Of a DNA stretch of 9,403 nucleotides, positions 1 to 6,967 are shown one piece after another. The position numbers and the translations under genes are program-made. Source of the DNA: CBDUUP01 sp965370435. GTDB taxonomy: Bacteria > Chloroflexota > Anaerolineae > Anaerolineales > UBA11579. Location: the NCBI GenBank assembly GCA_965370435.1, contig CBDUUP010000164.1:1-9403 (forward strand). Direction: 5' to 3'. Numbering within the stretch: position 1 is the stretch's first letter; every line of letters starts with the position of its first letter. The notes beneath the pieces were generated by a model, which had not been told where the DNA came from, made no database searches, and saw only the letters and a list, made by a program, of their open reading frames with translations.

Positions 1-1
1 C

Positions 2-403
2 ATGAAATCTGGAATCCAGCCCCTGCCCGCCTCACAATCCACTGAGGCGATTCAAAACGCGGTTCTGGTTGTGGACGCCCTCATCGGATACAGCTTGTCC
101 GGCGCGCCTTATGGACGGATCGCCGAATTGATCGAACTTTGCAATGCGAATGCAAGACGGGTCATCTCCCTGGATGTCCCTTCCGGCATTGATGCGACCA
201 CCGGCGCAACGCCTGGCGTGGCGATAAATCCAGAGCGGACGTTGACCCTTGCCCTCCCAAAGACCGGACTTCATCAAGTGCCAGGCGATCTTTATCTTGC
301 CGATATCGGAATACCTCCTGAGGTTTATATATCGCTTAACGTGGCCGTTGGGCTGATATTCGGTGAAAAATATTGGGTACAATTGTTCAGCAAAGAGGTT
401 TGA
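2..403 (+). CDS. NAD(P)H-hydrate epimerase (YjeF N-terminal-type domain), 5' end cut by window
   Basis: This is the C-terminal part of a YjeF_N domain. That enzyme epimerises the damaged cofactors NADHX and NADPHX so that the partner dehydratase can repair them, in the cytoplasm. Visible family signatures are a VVDALIG strand near the start of the visible part, the SLDVPSGIDATTG loop at about residues 56-68 that contributes to the active and cation-binding site, and the following LTLALPKTGL strand. About 133 residues are present, so roughly the first 90-100 residues of a usual 220-240 residue domain lie outside the window; the ATG at base 2 is internal. The frame ends at TGA 401-403 with no ADP-dependent dehydratase domain attached, so this is the stand-alone form and the dehydratase must be encoded elsewhere. 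I see no clear terminator after the stop. Confidence 0.85.
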   Translation: MKSGIQPLPASQSTEAIQNAVLVVDALIGYSLSGAPYGRIAELIELCNANARRVISLDVPSGIDATTGATPGVAINPERTLTLALPKTGLHQVPGDLYLADIGIPPEVYISLNVAVGLIFGEKYWVQLFSKEV

Positions 404-435
404 GGCATATTTTTTGTATCTAATCGAACCAAACA

Positions 436-448
436 CATAGTGACTATG
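436..448. promoter_or_regulatory. Perfect 13-base palindrome, possible operator
   Basis: CATAGT-G-ACTATG is an inverted repeat with two 6-base arms around a single central base. It overlaps the putative -35 element at 440-445, which is where a repressor dimer would be expected to bind. I do not recognise the motif, and short palindromes occur by chance, so this remains a suggestion. Confidence 0.25.
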
Positions 449-469
449 CGCAATTCATGGAATTATTAT
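440..469 (+). promoter_or_regulatory. Possible sigma-70-type promoter for the Lon-like protease gene
   Basis: The 160-base gap between the epimerase and the protease holds no supportable gene. It contains GTGACT (440-445; consensus TTGACA) and TATTAT (464-469; consensus TATAAT) separated by 18 bases. A transcript starting near base 476 would have a leader of about 88 bases. The match is moderate, and AT-rich DNA gives such matches by chance. No CIRCE heat-shock operator is visible. Confidence 0.35.
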
Positions 470-550
470 GCACTCAGAACAAGATTAATTTCTTTAGAAC
501 TTCAGGCAATCACATTCCACCGAAACAGGATAATAGAGCTGATAGGAAGA

Positions 551-557
551 AAAGGAG
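551..557 (+). promoter_or_regulatory. Shine-Dalgarno site of the Lon-like protease gene
   Basis: AAAGGAG lies 6 bases before the ATG at 564. This strong, well-spaced site fixes the start at 564 rather than at the in-frame ATG at 603 (Met14). Confidence 0.8.
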
Positions 558-563
558 TCAAGA

Positions 564-2906
564 ATGTCCCCCGCGATCACAGCAAAGCAAATCCGCCGCA
601 AGATGGACTTGAAGTCTTTCAAATTCAAAACCACCGCCGAATTAGAGCCATGCACCTGGATCATCGGCCAACCCCGGGGAACCAAGGCCATTGATTTTGG
701 CATCAACATTGACAGCCCCGGCTATAACATCTACGTACTGGGCGAATCGGGCACCGGCCGCACAACTGCGATCAAGAGCTTCATCGGTGAAAAGGCCGCC
801 ACCGACCCCACCCCGCCAGACTGGGCTTACGTCTATAACTTCCAAAAGCCGGAAAACCCCAGAGCGCTTCAACTGCCGTCGGGGTTGGGCTGCAAGCTGC
901 GCGACGAGGTGGATCAAGTCGTCACCCAATTCAGCGCAGAATTGCCTCGGGCCTTTGAAAGCGGCGAATTCCGCACCGAAATCCAGGAACACCAACAAGT
1001 CTTTGAGGAAAAACGCACTCAAATGCTAAACGAGCTTCAATCCAAAGCTCGAGAGGCGGACTCGGTCCTGCTCACGACCGCGGAAGGATTAAGGATCGTC
1101 CCCGCCAGAAATGGACAGCCCGTGCCGGCCCCGGACTACGCCGCCTGGACCGAGGAAGACAAAGAAGGCTGGAAACAAAAAATCGTCCCCTTGGAAAAAG
1201 ATCTGGAAAACATTGTCCGAAGTGTCAGAGAACTAGAGAAGGAAACCCAGCAAGGATTAGAAAAACTGGTGCAGCGGGTCGCTGGCACCATAGTCACTCT
1301 CGCGTTCGATGAATTACTTGAAGGCTATAAAGATGTTGAACAAGTGGTTCAGTTCCTCACCGAAATGCGCGATGATATTCTCGAACACGTGGACATCTTT
1401 CAGCCGGATGAAGATGAATCCAAAAGAGGGAATGAAAAATTGGCCCTCAGGCGATACAAGATCAACGTTGTCGTGGATCACCGTTTAACCGAAGGCGCGC
1501 CGGTAATCGTTGAATACAACCCCTCAACCTCCAGGCTGCTCGGACGGTTGGATTACGAATCACGGTTTGGCGGCGCGGTGTCTACAGATTTCACTCTGAT
1601 ACGGGGCGGCGCGCTGCACGAAGCCAACGGCGGATACTTGATCGTTCGGGCGAAGGACTTGTTTTCAGAGCCGGGCGCATGGGACGGCCTCAAACAAGCG
1701 CTAACCAGGGAGACGATAAAACCTGACAACCCCGCAACCAAAGTTGGCGTCCCGGCGCGTTCCCTGGACCCAGAACCGATTCCGTTGGATCTCAAAATCG
1801 TCCTGATCGGCCCGCCCAACGCCTATTATGCGCTGCACGGCGCGGACGAAGATTTCCGCTCCTATTTCAAGGTTATGGCCGATTTCGATCTCACCATGGA
1901 GCGCACACCCGAAAACGAAAAAGAGTACGCCCTGTTCGTAGGCTCGCTTTGCCACGAAGAAGGGCTGCGCCATTTCGACCCCGGCGCGGTGGGACAGGTC
2001 GTGGAATTTAGCTCCCGGCTGGCGGCATCGCAGAATAAGTTGAGCACTCAGTTTGGTGAAATCGCTGACCTGATCCGGGAAGCCTGCCATTGGACCAAGC
2101 GAGACAGCCGAAAGGTTGTCGGGGCCGATGACGTCAGGCAAGCCATTCAAGAGCGCGAGTACCGCCACAACCGAATTGAGGTCCGGCTTCGGGAAAGCAT
2201 CCTGGATCGCAAGAGGCTGATCGCGACCGAGGGCGAGGTGGTGGGGCAGATCAACGGCCTGTCGGTCTCATCCATTGGCGACCACGCCTTTGGACAACCC
2301 ACCAGGGTGACAGCGCGAACCTTTGTGGGCAAAGAAGGCGTGTTGCAGATTGACCGGGAGACCGAATTGGCCGGCCCGATCCATAACAAGGGCGTGATGA
2401 CGCTCACCGGCTACCTGGGAGGGCAATATGCCACCGACCAGCCCCTCTCCCTCTCAGCCCAAATCACGTTTGAACAAAATTACGGCGGTATTGAGGGGGA
2501 CAGCGCTTCGTCCACCGAATTATACGCTCTGCTTTCCAGCCTATCTGGCATCCCCATAAAGCAGCACATCGCCGTAACCGGATCGGTCAACCAGCGAGGC
2601 GAAATCCAGACCATCGGCGGGGTGACAGAAAAAGTAGAGGGATGGTTTGCGGTGTGCAAGGAACATGGCCTCAATGGAGAACAAGGCGCTATGATACCGA
2701 CCTCCAACTTGGATGATCTGATGGTAAAAGAGGAGATCGTGAACGCGGTGGAAGATGGAGAGTTCCACATCTGGACGGCCTCGACGGTAAATGAGGGGCT
2801 TGAAATTATGACCGGAGAGCCAGCGGAGAAAGTTCACACCGCGGTGAAAGCTCGTCTCGTAGAACTGGGTAAACATTTACAGGAGTTCAATAAAGACCAA
2901 AGCTAA
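564..2906 (+). CDS. Lon-family serine protease with AAA_32 module, LonC-like
   Basis: A 780-residue cytoplasmic protease of the Lon superfamily. It has an AAA_32-type N-terminal module, a long helical insert rich in Glu, Lys and Gln at about residues 110-280 (probably coiled coil), the remaining AAA+ core and lid at about 295-545, and a C-terminal Lon proteolytic domain at about 565-770. The catalytic dyad is Ser647 (in EGDSAS) and Lys690 (in GGVTEK), 43 residues apart, exactly the spacing of Ser679 and Lys722 in E. coli Lon. The nucleotide site is unusual: the P-loop reads GESGTGRT (60-67) with Arg66 for the usual Lys, and the Walker B strand GGYLIV ends in Arg362-Ala363 where Asp-Glu is expected. 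The related LonC of Meiothermus taiwanensis is known to work without ATP, so an ATP-independent peptidase is the likely inference. Likely role is removal of unfolded or damaged proteins. Transcribed alone, probably from a promoter near 440-469. Confidence 0.92.
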   Translation: MSPAITAKQIRRKMDLKSFKFKTTAELEPCTWIIGQPRGTKAIDFGINIDSPGYNIYVLGESGTGRTTAIKSFIGEKAATDPTPPDWAYVYNFQKPENPRALQLPSGLGCKLRDEVDQVVTQFSAELPRAFESGEFRTEIQEHQQVFEEKRTQMLNELQSKAREADSVLLTTAEGLRIVPARNGQPVPAPDYAAWTEEDKEGWKQKIVPLEKDLENIVRSVRELEKETQQGLEKLVQRVAGTIVTLAFDELLEGYKDVEQVVQFLTEMRDDILEHVDIFQPDEDESKRGNEKLALRRYKINVVVDHRLTEGAPVIVEYNPSTSRLLGRLDYESRFGGAVSTDFTLIRGGALHEANGGYLIVRAKDLFSEPGAWDGLKQALTRETIKPDNPATKVGVPARSLDPEPIPLDLKIVLIGPPNAYYALHGADEDFRSYFKVMADFDLTMERTPENEKEYALFVGSLCHEEGLRHFDPGAVGQVVEFSSRLAASQNKLSTQFGEIADLIREACHWTKRDSRKVVGADDVRQAIQEREYRHNRIEVRLRESILDRKRLIATEGEVVGQINGLSVSSIGDHAFGQPTRVTARTFVGKEGVLQIDRETELAGPIHNKGVMTLTGYLGGQYATDQPLSLSAQITFEQNYGGIEGDSASSTELYALLSSLSGIPIKQHIAVTGSVNQRGEIQTIGGVTEKVEGWFAVCKEHGLNGEQGAMIPTSNLDDLMVKEEIVNAVEDGEFHIWTASTVNEGLEIMTGEPAEKVHTAVKARLVELGKHLQEFNKDQS

Positions 2907-2927
2907 TCGCGGTCCCGGCATCTCCCA

Positions 2928-2936
2928 TGTTATACT
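2928..2936 (+). promoter_or_regulatory. Extended -10 promoter element before the lipoprotein/aminotransferase operon
   Basis: TGTTATACT matches the extended -10 pattern TG-N-TATAAT with one mismatch in the hexamer. No good -35 is seen 17 bases upstream, which is usual for extended -10 promoters. Transcription would begin near 2943, about 29 bases before the ATG at 2972. The element is bracketed by a short 4-base inverted repeat, CCCA (2924-2927) and TGGG (2936-2939), of doubtful meaning. Confidence 0.45.
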
Positions 2937-2971
2937 GGGCGCAATCTTAAACTCCGCTTCAGCGAACATCA

Positions 2972-3937
2972 ATGTCAATGAGGATCACGCCGACTTACGG
3001 CTTAATTATCACCGAAGATGGCAATGGCGCGCTGCTTTTGAAGAATACTTTCAGGCTGTTAATTATCCTATTGACAAGTGGGATTCTACTAGGGGCTTGC
3101 AGTGGTGATTCAGAAAGCGCACCCAATCATCTTGAGCGCGTTCAAGAACGGGGCACGCTGGTCATCGCCACCAATTTAAACCATTATCCTTTGAGCTTTC
3201 TCAATGAAACCGGTATGCGCCTGGTCAATACCAAATGCCAGGGTGACCAATATACAGCGGGAGAGCTATCCGGCTTCGATGTTGAAGTGGGGATTGAAAT
3301 CAGCAAGCGACTGGGAATTGAGCCTTGTTTCGTCACGCCCAATCGTGCTGCGGTCACTTCGGGGGATTGGGAAAATCGCTGGGACATCAGCGTTGGTTCG
3401 ATAACGATCACGCCGCTGTACCAGGAGTCGCTGGTCTTCACCACGCCCTATTATTACACCTACGCTCAATTCGCTGCCAGGGTTGGTCTGGGATTTTACC
3501 GGTTAAAAGACCTGGATGAACAAACGATTTGTGTAAACTTCGGCGCTACATATGACGCCTGGCTAAACGAGACCGATTTGGGCTTGGTGGACAGCCTCTC
3601 TTTCGATTTCTTCCCTCAACACATACAAGTGGTCGCGCCGGGAGAAAATAGCGATTGCATCACCCTAGTTTTGGATGAAGATAACGCCATCAATATCACG
3701 TTCACCTCGGGGGTGATTGTCGAGTATTATATTGCCGCAGGCGAACCGATCATGAAATTGAGCGCGCCAATTTTCGACGAACCGAAAGCTATCGCCCTCG
3801 ACATGCCTCACCTGAACGACACATCATTGTTTGAGGAGATCGAACTAATCATTCGAGATATGCACAGTTTGGGAATCATGGCCTCTCTCTCGTTAGATTG
3901 GTTTGGCTTTGATGTAACTCAAAATCCGGGAGAATAA
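2972..3937 (+). CDS. Family-3 extracellular solute-binding lipoprotein with altered ligand site
   Basis: A periplasmic-binding-protein-like lipoprotein anchored outside the membrane. A hydrophobic stretch (about 27-41) ends in a lipobox LLGAC with the lipidated residue Cys43. The SBP_bac_3 fold follows: GTLVIATN (61-68), GFDVEVGIEISKRLGI (101-116), WDISVGSITIT (137-147), TTPYYYT (157-163). The usual TxxR motif, whose Arg holds the ligand alpha-carboxylate, reads TPLY (Tyr150), and the usual Asp late in the second lobe also seems absent, so a standard amino-acid ligand is doubtful. Four further cysteines (89, 119, 187, 229) could form two disulfides. The ATG at 2972 has no visible ribosome site and puts about 22 odd residues before the signal peptide; TTG at 3038 would give an ideal short signal peptide and may be the true start. 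No permease or ATPase gene is adjacent, so it could serve a distant transporter or act as a sensor. Confidence 0.82.
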   Translation: MSMRITPTYGLIITEDGNGALLLKNTFRLLIILLTSGILLGACSGDSESAPNHLERVQERGTLVIATNLNHYPLSFLNETGMRLVNTKCQGDQYTAGELSGFDVEVGIEISKRLGIEPCFVTPNRAAVTSGDWENRWDISVGSITITPLYQESLVFTTPYYYTYAQFAARVGLGFYRLKDLDEQTICVNFGATYDAWLNETDLGLVDSLSFDFFPQHIQVVAPGENSDCITLVLDEDNAINITFTSGVIVEYYIAAGEPIMKLSAPIFDEPKAIALDMPHLNDTSLFEEIELIIRDMHSLGIMASLSLDWFGFDVTQNPGE

Positions 3938-3943
3938 TTTAAT

Positions 3944-5083
3944 TTGAAAGATCAATTTCTTCTCAACCCAGAAATCGTCTATCTCAATCACGGAGGCTTC
4001 GGGGCAGCGCCGAGACCGGTCTGTGAGGCCTATCAAGGATGGCAGCGAGAGTTGGAGCGCCAGCCGGTAGAATTCTTGGATCGAAGGCTGCGAGACTTGA
4101 TGCTCGGCGCGAGAACTAAATTGGCGGACTACGTAGGCTGTGATGCAGACGAGGTTGTTTATTTTCCCAACCCAACCACGGCCATGAATATGGTCGCCAA
4201 GAGTCTGGCTTTAAATCCGGGAGATGAAATCTTAACCACCGACCACGAATATGGAGCTATGGATCGAACCTGGCGCTTTGTTTGCCAAAGATCCGGAGCG
4301 CACCACGTTCAAGTCCCTATCCCGCTCCCCTTAACGACGACCGAAGAATTTGTGGAGATTTTTTGGTCTGGCGTCAATGAACGCACCCGAATTATCTTCC
4401 TCAGCCATATCACCAGCCCAACGGCTTTGATTTTTCCGGTGAAAGAAATTTGTCAGCGGGCGAGGGAGGAAGACATTCTCTGCATCGTTGATGGCGCTCA
4501 TGCCATCGGCCAACTCCCCCTCGATCTCCAGGAAATTGGCGCTGATATCTACGCCGGCGCCTGTCATAAGTGGCTTTGCGCGCCGAAGGGATCGGCGTTT
4601 CTTTACGTGCGCCGGGAAATTCAACATCTGCTCTACCCTCTTGTGGTTAGCTGGGGATGGGAATCGGAATTCCCCAGCGATTCGCGTTTCGTCGACCACC
4701 AGGAATGGCAAGGCACGAATGACATCGCGGCCTACCTGAGCGTGCCGGCGGCGATTGACTTTCAAGAAAAACACAATTGGCCCGAAATCAGGGAGCGATG
4801 CCATCAATTAGCGGTAGAAACTCGCCAGCGGATCAACGCCTTGACCGGACTCGATCCTATCTGCCCGGATTCCTGGTTTCAGCAAATGGCTGCGATTCGT
4901 CTTCCCGACATATCCACAACTGAATTAAAGATACGCCTTTATGATGACTTCGGCATTGAAGTTCCCATGATCCGATGGAAAGACCATGGCTTGATTCGAG
5001 TTTCAATCCAGGCATACAATTCCCCTAAAGATGTAGACGATTTACACCAAGCATTGGTGACCATACTCCATGAATTTACCTAA
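3944..5083 (+). CDS. Class V aminotransferase, isopenicillin N epimerase-like PLP enzyme
   Basis: A 379-residue cytoplasmic PLP-dependent fold-type I enzyme, full length for the family. The N-terminus has the family signature YLNHGGFGAAPRPV. The cofactor site is visible: Asp183 and His186 in DGAHAIGQ, and the Schiff-base lysine Lys209 in CHKWLCAPKG. Arg352 in LIRVSIQAYNS is the likely substrate-carboxylate residue. The motif QGTNDIAAYL carries Asn where many epimerase-like members have Arg (GTRD). Members include epimerases, cysteine desulfurase-like lyases and transaminases, so the substrate cannot be named. The start is TTG, supported by GGGAG (3928-3932) lying in the last codons of the preceding gene. 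Only 6 bases separate this start from the upstream stop, implying co-transcription and coupled translation with the lipoprotein, and perhaps a shared substrate. Confidence 0.88.
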   Translation: MKDQFLLNPEIVYLNHGGFGAAPRPVCEAYQGWQRELERQPVEFLDRRLRDLMLGARTKLADYVGCDADEVVYFPNPTTAMNMVAKSLALNPGDEILTTDHEYGAMDRTWRFVCQRSGAHHVQVPIPLPLTTTEEFVEIFWSGVNERTRIIFLSHITSPTALIFPVKEICQRAREEDILCIVDGAHAIGQLPLDLQEIGADIYAGACHKWLCAPKGSAFLYVRREIQHLLYPLVVSWGWESEFPSDSRFVDHQEWQGTNDIAAYLSVPAAIDFQEKHNWPEIRERCHQLAVETRQRINALTGLDPICPDSWFQQMAAIRLPDISTTELKIRLYDDFGIEVPMIRWKDHGLIRVSIQAYNSPKDVDDLHQALVTILHEFT

Positions 5084-5116
5084 CGAAATTGTAATGAACT
5101 TGGCACTCTGGTGATA

Positions 5117-5144
5117 TTGACTTTTTTTACAGATCATGTAGAAT
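5117..5144 (+). promoter_or_regulatory. Putative sigma-70-type promoter of the small membrane protein gene
   Basis: TTGACT (5117-5122) and TAGAAT (5139-5144) are separated by 16 bases, with TG directly before the -10. A second possible -10, TATACT (5145-5150), lies next to it but would need a 22-base spacer. The leader would be about 25-30 bases. The gap 5084-5178 holds nothing else I can support, and no clear terminator follows the aminotransferase gene. Confidence 0.5.
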
Positions 5145-5178
5145 TATACTAAAGTTATCTCTATTGAAGGATTTAATT

Positions 5179-5421
5179 ATGATTTCTACTGTTGTAACCA
5201 CATCCACCGTTTCGACGGTCACGGCCACAGCCATCACCAGCTCCCTGGCGGTGGCGGGAGTATTCTTCTTGCTGATCCTGCTCATCCAGAAGGATGTTAC
5301 CTCTGCGGCAAGCGGGAAACGTTCGCGGCGCTTTAGCCAGGCCATGAACATCGCCCTCCCTCCCATGTTGATCGCTTTCATCATTGTCGTTATTGCGAAA
5401 CTGGCCGAGTTCTTGAAATAA
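5179..5421 (+). CDS. Small two-helix membrane protein with Val/Thr/Ser-rich N-terminus, unknown function
   Basis: An 80-residue protein I cannot assign to a named family. Residues 3-22 are almost wholly Thr, Ser and Val (8 Thr, 5 Ser, 4 Val), with TV/ST repeats. A first membrane helix spans about 16-36, a basic loop with KRSRR at 47-51 should face the cytoplasm, and a second helix spans about 58-77, so both ends probably lie outside. The start is taken as ATG 5179 because AAGGA (5167-5171) lies 7 bases before it; a TTG at 5164 would overlap that site. It has its own likely promoter and a hairpin terminator 22 bases after the stop, so it appears to be a single-gene unit. The clean signals argue that it is real and well expressed. 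It sits at the junction with the surface-polysaccharide genes on the other strand, but no link can be shown. Confidence 0.75.
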   Translation: MISTVVTTSTVSTVTATAITSSLAVAGVFFLLILLIQKDVTSAASGKRSRRFSQAMNIALPPMLIAFIIVVIAKLAEFLK

Positions 5422-5442
5422 TCCTAACAAGGTATTGAAATC

Positions 5443-5478
5443 ATCAGGCCGCGTAGTTGCACGGCCTGATTTTAATTA
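5443..5478 (+). terminator. Hairpin terminator between convergent transcription units
   Basis: A perfect 9-bp stem, ATCAGGCCG (5443-5451) and CGGCCTGAT (5462-5470), with a 10-base loop, is followed by TTTAATTA. It is a good intrinsic terminator for the small membrane protein gene. It also lies just beyond the end of the convergent minus-strand operon, where the U-run is poorer, so two-way function is possible. A second small hairpin, TTCCC-ATG-GGGAA (5488-5500), directly abuts the end of the ligase gene. Confidence 0.75.
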
Positions 5479-5500
5479 AGTTTATTCTTCCCATGGGGAA

Positions 5501-6967
5501 TCACTTGGTTTTTGGGACACCCCTATTGCCGCAAGCTAGGGTCAATCCAGCGCCAACGGCAGACATAATCCCCAATTGTGGCGTTCGCCCAATTATTCCG
5601 ACACAAACCAGAGATAACAGCACAGTTAGCCCAAACCACTCAACCTTGGATAGGTTTAGGAAAAATTGCCCTGCGTATGGGGATGCTTTAGATCCTGCGG
5701 CGACAATCACTCCCAAGACGCCAAAAAGCATTACACTGCCTTGCGTGGAAAGGCCCGAATATCCCAGGCTGTACACTGCCAGGGCAGCCAAAGACCATAC
5801 GCTCCCAAAAACAATATCGCGCCGAAATCCATCTAATTTCTTCATTAAATCCCTCCCCCACCATAGCCCTAAAACAAAAATTGCGATCAAGGAAATGAAA
5901 CCCAGCAATCCTTGTTCAATCCAGGTCTGAAGATAGAAATTATGGGCATGCAGCAAGATATTCTCGCCCGGCTGGTCATAGTAAATCGCCAGGTTGGGTA
6001 AAGCGTATTTCGGCAATAATGCAAACCAATTTTCAAGACCCAATCCAACCCCCGACAGCGGAAAGTCCTTAATCATAAAGATGGCGCTTTGCCAGAGGTC
6101 CAGGCGAATATTGAGGTTATACAACAAGTACAGGAACATGGGGTTGGCAGGCCAGAAAATCAACAGTCCGATGAAAGCTGACAGGCTTGCGCCCAAAACC
6201 CCAAGGGAGGCTAACAACTTCCCCTGCATCAACCAAACAATCACCCACCCCAACGTCAAGCCAATCAATGCGCCAATCCCTCCACTGATGAGGAGGGACG
6301 CGGCTAACAAAATCGCCAAACCCGCGGCCAAAAACCTTATGGATTTTTTCTTCGAGAGCCGAGCAAGGGGCCAAGTGAACGGAAAAACAGCCATGCTGGC
6401 GCTGGCAATCCCATTCCGGCTCAAGCTCCAGGTCAAAGAATTCCCCACAATTAAGTTCGGAATCTTTGTAAACCACTCGATCAAAGAACTCAGGATAGGG
6501 ATTTCGCGCAAAAAGCTGGGGTACTCCTCCAAGCCTGGAAATTGAGCGCCAATCACCACAATCCCACCCAGCCCGACCAGGGCGATCAAAATCACGTAGA
6601 AACGCAAATATTTTTCAGAGCTGTGGTTGCTGCCAACATTGAAAAGAAAAATCCCGCCCAGAAGGACCCAGAATCGGGATTCGCTCACCTCGGGGAGGTT
6701 GGAAACCCATATACCCAGAAGGGCGCTTATGAGGAAAAGAATTAAAGGCCCATCAAATACCGTTCTGCGCGAGAAATATCCCCATCGCCAACGGCGCAAT
6801 CCCCACGAAAAGATTATTACTGCCAAGCCAACCCAACCCAGGAAATCCAGGTTGGGGTAGAAGCCGGGAATGAAGAACAGCAGCAATCCGGAAGGGATCG
6901 CCCACCAGGGTTCATGCTCAATAAGCCAATCCGCCAACGACGCAGCCCCAGGATTTTGGCCGCTCAC
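5501..6967 (-). CDS. O-antigen ligase / Wzy-type polysaccharide polymerase (Wzy_C family)
   Basis: A 488-residue multi-pass membrane protein with about 11-12 hydrophobic helices. This superfamily joins lipid-linked glycans on the outer face of the membrane, either polymerising repeat units (Wzy) or passing them to an acceptor (WaaL, or protein O-glycosylation ligases). The signature region is present: IRLDLWQSAIFMI (287-299, Arg288), DFPLSGVGLG (301-310), and the outer-loop motif HAHNFYLQTWIEQGLLG (340-356) with His342 and Glu351. An upstream SRNG (183-186) contributes another conserved Arg. Subtype cannot be decided from sequence. The start is GTG, placed directly after the TGA of the preceding gene and backed by GGGAG 6 bases further upstream of that TGA. 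It is the last gene of the minus-strand operon. Confidence 0.88.
   Translation of the reverse strand: MSGQNPGAASLADWLIEHEPWWAIPSGLLLFFIPGFYPNLDFLGWVGLAVIIFSWGLRRWRWGYFSRRTVFDGPLILFLISALLGIWVSNLPEVSESRFWVLLGGIFLFNVGSNHSSEKYLRFYVILIALVGLGGIVVIGAQFPGLEEYPSFLREIPILSSLIEWFTKIPNLIVGNSLTWSLSRNGIASASMAVFPFTWPLARLSKKKSIRFLAAGLAILLAASLLISGGIGALIGLTLGWVIVWLMQGKLLASLGVLGASLSAFIGLLIFWPANPMFLYLLYNLNIRLDLWQSAIFMIKDFPLSGVGLGLENWFALLPKYALPNLAIYYDQPGENILLHAHNFYLQTWIEQGLLGFISLIAIFVLGLWWGRDLMKKLDGFRRDIVFGSVWSLAALAVYSLGYSGLSTQGSVMLFGVLGVIVAAGSKASPYAGQFFLNLSKVEWFGLTVLLSLVCVGIIGRTPQLGIMSAVGAGLTLACGNRGVPKTK

Noticed and set aside
464..480. Possible half of a CIRCE heat-shock operator (GCACTC) before the protease gene
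   Set aside because: The TTA prefix does not match and no inverted GAGTGC half follows at the 9-base spacing.
440..694. Plus-strand open frame of 84 codons overlapping the start of the protease gene
   Set aside because: It overlaps the well-supported protease start in another frame, has no good ribosome site and shows no family resemblance.
5084..5116. Possible terminator after the aminotransferase gene
   Set aside because: Only a 3-base stem (CAC/GTG) is present before the T-run at 5122-5128, too weak to call; the T-run more likely belongs to the spacer of the next promoter.
5457..6545. Long plus-strand open frames (157 and 183 codons) antisense to the ligase gene
   Set aside because: Their translations are Pro/Lys/Asn-rich with no domain features, while the opposite strand encodes a clear membrane enzyme; they are mirror frames.
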